Of a stretch of DNA of 64,000 bases, positions 58,568 to 64,000 are shown piece by piece. A program made the position numbers and the translations under genes. The DNA is from Dictyobacter aurantiacus (GTDB lineage Bacteria; Chloroflexota; Ktedonobacteria; Ktedonobacterales; Ktedonobacteraceae). The notes below the pieces were generated by a model, which saw only the letters and a program-made list of their open reading frames with translations, had not been told where the DNA came from and did no database searches. Numbering within the stretch: the first letter of the stretch is position 1; each line of letters begins with the position of its first letter. The stretch lies in the NCBI RefSeq assembly GCF_003967515.1, contig NZ_BIFQ01000001.1, positions 3,224,001 to 3,288,000 of the forward strand, written 5' to 3'.

Positions 58568-59695
58568 TTAGAGGCTGGTACGGTTCCTTTGACGATCCTG
58601 GTAGCGCTCCAGTGCCAGCTCGATCAGTCGATCCAGCAGCTCCGTGTAGGGAACGCCACTGGCGGCCCAGAGTTTGGGATACATACTGATTTCGGTGAAG
58701 CCTGGAAGCGTATTGACCTCATTGATGTAGACCTTGCCACTATCCTTATCGATGAAAAAGTCTACGCGTGAGAGTCCACTGAGATCCAGGGCCAGGAAAG
58801 CCTCGACGGCATAGCGGCGCATCTCCTCGGAGGTCTGCTGAGGAATGTCGGCCGGGATGATGACCTGAGATTTGTTATCGATATACTTGGCGTTGTAGTC
58901 GTAGAATTCGTTGCTGGCGATGACTTCGCCGATGACCGAGGCCAGCGGCTCATCGTTGCCCAGAACGGCGCATTCAAACTCGCGGCAATTGATGTTTTGC
59001 TCAATGATGATCTTGCGGTCGTATTCGGCGGCCACGCGCATGGCGTGCGCCAGTTCCTCGCGATCATGGGCCTTGTTGATGCCGACACTGGAGCCCAGAT
59101 TAACCGGTTTCACAAAGTTCGGATAGCCCAGCTGCTCTTCAATCTGATCCAGAATATCCTCTGGTGAGCGCTCCCATTGGTTGCGACGGAAGACCAGGTA
59201 TTTAACATTAGGGAGGTGGGCGCTCTCAAAGATCATCTTCATCTTCTCTTTGTCCATGCCTACCGCCGCGCCAAGGACGCCACAGCCAACATAGGGAACG
59301 TTAGCCATCTCCAATAGACCCTGCAGGGTGCCATCTTCTCCATAGGTGCCGTGGAGGACTGGAAAGATGACGTCGATCTTCCCGTCATCGCCCAGCCCTT
59401 GCTGGCCCTCGATAGGGATGAGATGCCCCACCGTAGGATCACCGGTGAAGGTCACGCTGGTAACGGTCTGGTTAGCATCTTCTGCCTGGCTGTCCACGGA
59501 TTGTCCGGACGCGATGAGTTTGGCTGGTTCGGTGCCCAGTAGCCATTGGCCGGATTTGGTGATGCCGAGGGGCACGACCTCGTATTTCTCGGGATCCAGA
59601 TTATTCATCACCGCCTGTGCTGAGGCCAGAGAGACCTCGTGCTCGCCGGAGCGACCACCAAAAACAATACCTACGCGGATCTTTTTTTTGCTCAT
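58568..59695 (-). CDS. ddl: D-alanine--D-alanine ligase
   Basis: ATP-grasp enzyme making D-Ala-D-Ala for the peptidoglycan stem. 375 residues. RVGIVFGGRSGEHEVSLAS is the N-terminal signature, LHGTYGEDGTLQGLLEMA the substrate loop, and FVKPVNLGSSVGI, ECAVLG, YDYNAKYID and SRVDFFIDKDSGKVYINEVNTLPGFT the ATP-grasp and metal sites. YDYNAKY, with the Tyr/Lys motif, fits D-Ala-D-Ala rather than D-Ala-D-Lac specificity. GAAAGGA precedes the ATG. 28 bp separates it from both murF and the epimerase gene. Confidence 0.95.
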   Translation of the reverse strand: MSKKKIRVGIVFGGRSGEHEVSLASAQAVMNNLDPEKYEVVPLGITKSGQWLLGTEPAKLIASGQSVDSQAEDANQTVTSVTFTGDPTVGHLIPIEGQQGLGDDGKIDVIFPVLHGTYGEDGTLQGLLEMANVPYVGCGVLGAAVGMDKEKMKMIFESAHLPNVKYLVFRRNQWERSPEDILDQIEEQLGYPNFVKPVNLGSSVGINKAHDREELAHAMRVAAEYDRKIIIEQNINCREFECAVLGNDEPLASVIGEVIASNEFYDYNAKYIDNKSQVIIPADIPQQTSEEMRRYAVEAFLALDLSGLSRVDFFIDKDSGKVYINEVNTLPGFTEISMYPKLWAASGVPYTELLDRLIELALERYQDRQRNRTSL

Positions 59696-59723
59696 TATCT
59701 ATCCTTTCTCGTGTGCGCGGGCC

Positions 59724-61151
59724 CTAGGCCTGCAGCATGGCAAGCAACGTGTCCATCCCCAGACCAAACGATGCCTTGAGCAATACCAGGTCGGCGCTCT
59801 TGACGTTCTCTCTTAAAATATTGGCTGCTGCTTGCTTGGCGGCTTCCAGTTCGGCTGGATTATCCAGGTGGGCCGCGAAGTAGAATGTGTGATCCTCTGA
59901 CATGCCGGCCGCGACGGCGCCCTCCACGAAGTAGCGTGCCTGTTCGCCAATCGCGATTACGTAGTCTACCAGGTGGGCCAGTTCGGTGCCCGTGTTGTAG
60001 TGCTCGTCGTGTGAATAGCTACCCAGCTCTAGAATGTCACCCAGCACGACCCAGCGCTTGCCATTGGCGTCCATGTGGGCTTCGTGCATGGTTTTAGCGA
60101 TGGCCAGGATAGACTGGCGGTTGGCGTTATAGCTATCATCTATCAGCGTACTGCCATTAGGACCGGCTTTGATCTCTCCTCGACGCTTAAATGCCTTCAA
60201 TTCTTCAAGCGCGCTGGCGACCTCTGCCAGCGGCATGCCGGCTGCCAGCCCAACGGCAGCGGCTGCCAGCGCGATCGTGATGCCGTGCTGGCCTGGAATG
60301 TGCAACTGCACCCGACTGTGATTTCCCTGATAGGAAAGGGTGAAAGTTTGGCCGCGCAACATATCACCGCTGATCTCGCTGGCGCGCACAAGGGCATCTT
60401 CAGAAGTACCATAGGAAAGGATGCGGGCCTGCGTTCTCTGACTCATGGCACGGACTCTGGGATCATCATAGTTGAGGATCGCGATCCCCTCGGGCGTCAA
60501 AGCTTGCACCAGTTCACTCTTTGCCTGCGCGATACGCTCCTGTGAGCCAAAGAACTCAATGTGTGAAGTGCCGACATTGGTAATCACCGACCAGTCTGGT
60601 CTCTTGATGGTACAGAGCCACGCCAGTTCACCGACCCATTGCGCGCCCATCTCCAGTACTGCGTAGCGATGCTGTGGCTCCAGACGCAGCAAGGTCAGGG
60701 GAAAGCCGATCTCTGTATTGTAGGAGGCCAGCGTCTTGAGCGTAGGAGCCAGGTGGTTCAGCACGGTCGCGATCGCCTCTTTTGTGCTGGTCTTGCCATT
60801 GCTACCAGTGATCCCGATATAGGTTGTCTCGGGCTGACGCTGTGTCCGCGTGCGGGCCGTTGCGTGCAAGGCTTCAACCACGTCCGGCACCACAATCTGG
60901 ATAAAGTCGGCGGGCACATCTGGTGCCTCCTCAGTACATAGCGCCCCGATCGCGCCCGCCTGGGCGGCCGCCGGGATAAAGCGATGGCCGTCGACCCGGG
61001 CGCCTTTCAAGGCAATAAACAGATCTCCGGGTTCAATCTGGCGATTGTCATGATGGGCTGAGCGAAAGACAAGTTGGGGATCGGGTGTCGTGCGGCTTAC
61101 TACGCGAGCTTTACCAGCATTACCTTGCAGTATGTCATCGAGGGTGAACAT
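59724..61151 (-). CDS. murF: UDP-N-acetylmuramoyl-tripeptide--D-alanyl-D-alanine ligase
   Basis: Adds the D-Ala-D-Ala made by Ddl to the UDP-MurNAc-tripeptide in the cytoplasm. 475 residues. The N-terminal domain has FRSAHHDNRQIEPGDLFIALKG. The ATP site is ITGSNGKTSTKEAI, followed by EMGAQWVGELAWL, ITNVGTSHIEFFGS and the C-terminal LIDDSYNANRQSILAIAKTM and WVVLGDILELGSYS. First gene of the murF-ddl-epimerase operon. Confidence 0.95.
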   Translation of the reverse strand: MFTLDDILQGNAGKARVVSRTTPDPQLVFRSAHHDNRQIEPGDLFIALKGARVDGHRFIPAAAQAGAIGALCTEEAPDVPADFIQIVVPDVVEALHATARTRTQRQPETTYIGITGSNGKTSTKEAIATVLNHLAPTLKTLASYNTEIGFPLTLLRLEPQHRYAVLEMGAQWVGELAWLCTIKRPDWSVITNVGTSHIEFFGSQERIAQAKSELVQALTPEGIAILNYDDPRVRAMSQRTQARILSYGTSEDALVRASEISGDMLRGQTFTLSYQGNHSRVQLHIPGQHGITIALAAAAVGLAAGMPLAEVASALEELKAFKRRGEIKAGPNGSTLIDDSYNANRQSILAIAKTMHEAHMDANGKRWVVLGDILELGSYSHDEHYNTGTELAHLVDYVIAIGEQARYFVEGAVAAGMSEDHTFYFAAHLDNPAELEAAKQAAANILRENVKSADLVLLKASFGLGMDTLLAMLQA

Positions 61152-61327
61152 GCTGTTTCTATCCTTTACAAATTCTACTGTACTTTGAGCTGATTATATC
61201 ATGGCTCGTTCTAAAAAGCATTTGGAAGCGCCACTCGATTATGGCTCGTTTTGCTCATCCAGATTTGAATTTTTTCCTGCCAATAGGGAAAAAAGGGCCA
61301 AAAGTGATAGCTTTTAAAGACAATGTG

Positions 61328-61336
61328 TGGTATAAT
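61328..61336 (+). promoter_or_regulatory. Extended -10 promoter of the zinc-ribbon/rpsU operon
   Basis: TGGTATAAT is a consensus extended -10 element, which can work with a weak -35. A second TATAAT at 61409-61414 (with TTGTGC 16 bp upstream) may be a further start site closer to the gene. The 61152-61445 spacer must also hold the divergent murF promoter, which I cannot place. Confidence 0.6.
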
Positions 61337-61445
61337 CCCAGGACACTGTATGCACATAGGGGCTTTCACTGGCTGATCCGTGAGAGTTGTGCATTGCAGA
61401 AGAAGAGCTATAATGGGATTTAGACCCAAGAATTGAGAAGCATTT

Positions 61446-61796
61446 ATGTCATTCACAGATCAGACGTTGGTTTGCCGAGATTGCAATCAGGAATTCACCT
61501 TTACCGCTGGCGAGCAGGAATTTTATGCTAGCCGTGGGCTCACAAACAACCCATCACGCTGTCCGTCATGCCGTGCCGCGCGCAAGAGCAGCATGGGTGA
61601 CCGCTCCCGCTCATCTCGTGGCAACGATGGCGGCTATCGCGAACCCCGCCAGATGTATACCGCGATCTGCGCAAGTTGTGGTAACGAAGCCCAGGTTCCG
61701 TTCCAGCCCCGCGAGGATCGTCCAGTTTATTGTAGCGATTGCTATCAGCCCCGTACTTCTTCGAGCCGTGGTGGTGATCGCCGATCGCGCTGGTAG
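61446..61796 (+). CDS. Zinc-ribbon protein with three CxxC pairs
   Basis: 116 residues. VCRDCNQEFTFTAGEQEFYA, then RCPSCRAARK, matches the small probable-zinc-binding domain seen in many bacteria (CxxC...CxxC). A second ribbon is ICASCGNEAQVPFQP...YCSDCYQ. In between is an Arg/Ser/Gly-rich stretch (SSMGDRSRSSRGNDGG), and the C-terminus is RSSRGGDRRSRW-like, which suggests RNA binding. It lies 5 bp upstream of rpsU, so a link to translation is a fair inference. Confidence 0.85.
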   Translation: MSFTDQTLVCRDCNQEFTFTAGEQEFYASRGLTNNPSRCPSCRAARKSSMGDRSRSSRGNDGGYREPRQMYTAICASCGNEAQVPFQPREDRPVYCSDCYQPRTSSSRGGDRRSRW

Positions 61797-61801
61797 TATC
61801 C

Positions 61802-61987
61802 ATGAGCGAGATTGTTATTCAAGCCGGTGAATCGTTCGAACTTGCGCTGAAACGATTCAACCGTAAAGTTCAGAATGCTGGCATTCTGGCCGAGGCTCGT
61901 CGTCGCAGATATTACGAAAGCCCACAGTCCCGTCGCAAACGGAAAGCTGAAGCGGCACGTCGTAAGCAGCGCCGTTCACGCGTCTAA
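61802..61987 (+). CDS. rpsU: 30S ribosomal protein S21
   Basis: 61 residues, the normal length. EIVIQAGESFELALKRFNRK and the basic tail RRRRYYESPQSRRKRKAEA are canonical. S21 sits near the anti-Shine-Dalgarno end of 16S RNA and promotes initiation. Its start codon lies 5 bp after the zinc-ribbon stop. Confidence 0.96.
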   Translation: MSEIVIQAGESFELALKRFNRKVQNAGILAEARRRRYYESPQSRRKRKAEAARRKQRRSRV

Positions 61988-62030
61988 ATTTCTGTACGCT
62001 GAATCCTGGCAATTAACGTAATACAACGTC

Positions 62031-62077
62031 AATAAAAGGCACATCCATAGAAAGCGTCTATGGATGTGCCTTTTATT
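62031..62077 (+). terminator. rpsU terminator
   Basis: AATAAAAGGCACATCCATAG / CTATGGATGTGCCTTTTATT stem with an AAAGCGT loop and a T-rich exit. Confidence 0.85.
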
Positions 62078-62154
62078 TTGCTCAGTTTTACCCCAATCGG
62101 AGGCGTGCGTCGACCGCCTGGCGAAGCCATATAGGGGATCGGGTCCATTTATCA

Positions 62155-62236
62155 TGGAGGGTCATTGGGTGCGCAGGGCGCGTCCAATGACCCTCCAAAC
62201 ACTCGGCAGCCGCCTATGCGGGGGCGTTTTGCCCCC
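62155..62236. other. Hairpin-rich stretch before yceI
   Basis: TGGAGGGTCATTGG / CCAATGACCCTCCA (62155-62197, loop with GTGCGCAGGGCGCGT) is followed by GGGGGCG-TTTTGCCCCC near 62220. The style resembles the modular repeat loci, but the conserved GC and tail boxes are absent. Confidence 0.6.
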
Positions 62237-62294
62237 TATGATGACGAATTACGAGCTGCACAGCATGGGAATTTGCTAATTTAAAATAAGTGAC

Positions 62295-62350
62295 TTGACA
62301 AAGGAAAGTATCTGTGGTATGTTATGGCTAACATTAGTTAAGTAACTAAT
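62295..62350 (+). promoter_or_regulatory. yceI promoter with an 18-bp operator-like palindrome
   Basis: TTGACA (62295-62300), 17 bp, TATGTT (62318-62323). Right at the expected start site lies ATTAGTTA-AG-TAACTAAT (62333-62350). A palindrome of this size and AT-rich make-up is typical of MarR or HxlR-type regulators. Confidence 0.65.
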
Positions 62351-62384
62351 ATTTAAATAGTTTGCTATCTGGAGGATTACTCTT

Positions 62385-62909
62385 ATGGCTTGGACCATTG
62401 ATGCAGCACATTCACATATCGGTTTTTCTGTACGCCACATGGTGGTGAGCACTGTTCGCGGACAGTTCAATGCTGTACGCGGCACACTAGAATTGAACGA
62501 AGCCAATCCTTCCGCTTCCTGGGTTGAGGCTGAGGTTGATACCGCCAGCATTGACACCCATGATGCCAACCGCGATGCGCACCTGCGTTCGGCTGAATTC
62601 TTTGATGCGGAGAAGTTCCCAAAAATTACCTTTAAGAGCACCAAAGTTGAAGGCGACTCTGGCGACTTCAAAGTTACTGGCGACCTGACCATCCATGGTG
62701 TTACGAAGCCCGTTACTTTCGAGGTTGAGTATTCTGGCTTTGTTAAAGATCCCTATGGTCTCAACCGCGCTGGCTTATCCGCGCAGACCAAGATCAATCG
62801 CAAAGACTTCGGCCTGGGCTGGAATCCTTTGCTGGAGACCGGCGGTGCCGTTGTGAGTGATGAGGTGAAATTGAACCTGGAGTTCGAGGCCACTCAGCAG
62901 CCTGCGTAA
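62385..62909 (+). CDS. YceI-family lipocalin-like protein
   Basis: 174 residues. WTIDAAHSHIGFSVRHMVVSTVRGQF is the classic start, SWVEAEVDTASIDTHDANRDAHLRSAEFFDAEKFPKI the middle and NRAGLSAQTKINRKDFGLGWN the end. YceI proteins form an eight-stranded barrel that binds polyisoprenoids or other lipids. No signal peptide is present here, so this copy appears cytoplasmic. GGAGGA lies 9 bp before the ATG. Confidence 0.94.
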   Translation: MAWTIDAAHSHIGFSVRHMVVSTVRGQFNAVRGTLELNEANPSASWVEAEVDTASIDTHDANRDAHLRSAEFFDAEKFPKITFKSTKVEGDSGDFKVTGDLTIHGVTKPVTFEVEYSGFVKDPYGLNRAGLSAQTKINRKDFGLGWNPLLETGGAVVSDEVKLNLEFEATQQPA

Positions 62910-62940
62910 TCCACTTTCCTTTTTTACATACACGAACAGA

Positions 62941-62980
62941 GCAAGTAATTGGTAGATTCTTACCGATTACTTGCTTTTTT
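62941..62980 (+). terminator. yceI terminator
   Basis: GCAAGTAATTGGTA / TACCGATTACTTGC stem (one mismatch) followed by TTTTTT. Good intrinsic terminator. Confidence 0.85.
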
Positions 62981-63174
62981 GTTTGCCAGGCTTGTTCGGG
63001 CTCCACGGTGGTCTCTCTTGATCGGTAACACCCTATGAAGGTTTTTTGCTTCTTATTTGTTTAGAAGAAAGTAGTGAGTCGTCGCATACTTTCTATGGCA
63101 TACAATAAGTGTGGGTAAAAAATAGTGATAATGATGTAGTGCTTATACAGTAAATGAAGGAGTGTAGACAAGCG

Positions 63175-64000
63175 ATGAGAGCTGTTGTGATTACGAGGCC
63201 AGGTGGTTCTGAAGTACTAGAGATACAGGATCGAGAGACGCCGGAGCCGGTAGGAGATTGGGTGCGTGTGCGCGTGCGCGCCGCAGGCCTGAACCGGGCC
63301 GATCTAGCGCAGCGAGCGGGATTTTATCCCGCCCCTCCTGGCTCTCCCTCGGATATTCCGGGTATGGAGTTCGCCGGCGAGGTGGATGCGATTGGACCGC
63401 TGGTGCAGCGCTGGAAGCCGGGACAGCGTGTCATGGGTATCGTTGGTGGTGGTGGGCAGGCCGAGTATCTGCTGGTACACGAGGGCATGCTGGTGGAGAT
63501 TCCCGAGAACCTGGATTTCGTTCAGGCAGCGGCGGTGCCCGAGGTATTTATGACGGCGCACGACGCGCTCTTTACCCAGGCCGGTCTGCAAATGGGCGAG
63601 CGCTTGCTGGTACACGCCGTTGGTAGCGGCGTGGGGACTGCGGCGGTCCAGCTGGCCCATGCTGTTGGGGCCACAGTGTATGGCACCTCACGTACCGCCA
63701 GCAAGCTGGAACGAGCCAAGAACCTGGGGTTAGAGGTGGGCCTGGCCGATCCCAATTTCGCGGCTGAGATCAAGCAATTGACCAGGGGCGAAGGGGTCCA
63801 CGTGGTGCTCGATTTTATCGGTGGGGCGTATATGGAGCAGAATTTAGCAGCTCTGGCCTCCTGGGGACGGCTGGTCTTTCTGGCTACTCTGGGTGGGTCG
63901 CACGCGGATGTCAACCTGGGGACCGTGATGGCTAAGCGCATCCAGATTCGCGGCTGCACCCTGCGCTCGCGTACACTGGAGGAGAAGCTGGCGGTGACGC
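63175..64000 (+). CDS. NADPH:quinone oxidoreductase-like protein (3' end cut off by window)
   Basis: 275 codons are visible before the window ends. The start is MRAVVITRPGGSEVLEIQDR, an MDR-superfamily (zinc-independent) N-terminus. AAGLNRADLAQRAGFYPAPP, PGMEFAGEVDAIG and the cofactor motif LVHAVGSGVGTAAVQLAHAVGA follow. This is closest in style to the PIG3/QorB type of quinone oxidoreductase. No zinc-binding cysteines are seen. AAGGAG lies about 12 bp before the ATG. Confidence 0.9.
   Translation, partial: MRAVVITRPGGSEVLEIQDRETPEPVGDWVRVRVRAAGLNRADLAQRAGFYPAPPGSPSDIPGMEFAGEVDAIGPLVQRWKPGQRVMGIVGGGGQAEYLLVHEGMLVEIPENLDFVQAAAVPEVFMTAHDALFTQAGLQMGERLLVHAVGSGVGTAAVQLAHAVGATVYGTSRTASKLERAKNLGLEVGLADPNFAAEIKQLTRGEGVHVVLDFIGGAYMEQNLAALASWGRLVFLATLGGSHADVNLGTVMAKRIQIRGCTLRSRTLEEKLAVT

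Overview
The window looks like part of the chromosome of a spore-forming-type Chloroflexota bacterium, most likely class Ktedonobacteria. This is an inference. It rests on the Chloroflexota-like 16S/23S genes, two XRE-HTH proteins with long TPR tails, serine/threonine kinases joined to extracellular solute-binding domains, a zinc-ribbon/cyclase/ATPase/TPR giant protein, and the general gene style. A database comparison of the 16S gene (33413-34893) would settle it. Most genes are ordinary housekeeping genes in short operons, separated by spacers that are unusually rich in long hairpins.

Layout. 1-2040: two cyclophilin-type prolyl isomerases, a 25-bp minisatellite and a SnoaL-like protein. 2044-7080 (minus): cell-surface group with flippase, a double-domain glycosyltransferase, signal peptidase I and a membrane protein. 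7173-10481 (minus): hypothetical protein, ECF sigma factor, AI-2E-type exporter. 10735-10808: tRNA-Gln(CTG). 11066-14386: malate dehydrogenase, RsmI and an acyl-CoA synthetase. 14839-18744: a regulatory block with a promoter overlapped by a palindrome, a leader terminator, an XRE-TPR regulator, a divergent sigma-like protein and an HxxxCxxC (ZAS-type) partner. Then come moaC, a pentapeptide-repeat membrane protein, a second XRE-TPR regulator, aroC, a Fur-family regulator, fdhD, a secreted GH15 glucodextranase-like enzyme, mnmE and a membrane-anchored exported protein.

32941-38316 is a 16S-23S rRNA operon with two promoters, boxA-like motifs and a visible RNase III-type processing stem, but no 5S gene and no spacer tRNA. 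38343-49940 holds a metal-dependent hydrolase, WalJ-like nuclease, a 1373-residue cyclase/ATPase/TPR protein, a DUF402 protein, methylmalonyl-CoA epimerase, one intact IS4-family element and the yggS-DUF6391-yggT-yggU cluster. 50164-55917 (minus) is a tandem pair of receptor kinases. 56381-61151 (minus) is a rhodanese plus the peptidoglycan operon murF-ddl-dipeptide epimerase. The right end carries a zinc-ribbon protein with rpsU, YceI and a truncated quinone oxidoreductase.

The least explained signal is a modular dispersed repeat at four intergenic loci (about 25021, 44464, 49985 and 55991). Each has a GC-rich box, a T-run, a near-perfect hairpin whose arm sequence differs between copies while staying self-complementary, and a conserved tail box related to GTGAGYACYGCAGGTGC. 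At 44470-44802 the element has 29-bp inverted ends and internal 107-bp direct repeats. Other points of interest are the sigma/anti-sigma-like pair, the receptor-kinase duplication, and an anti-Shine-Dalgarno hairpin guarding the transposase.
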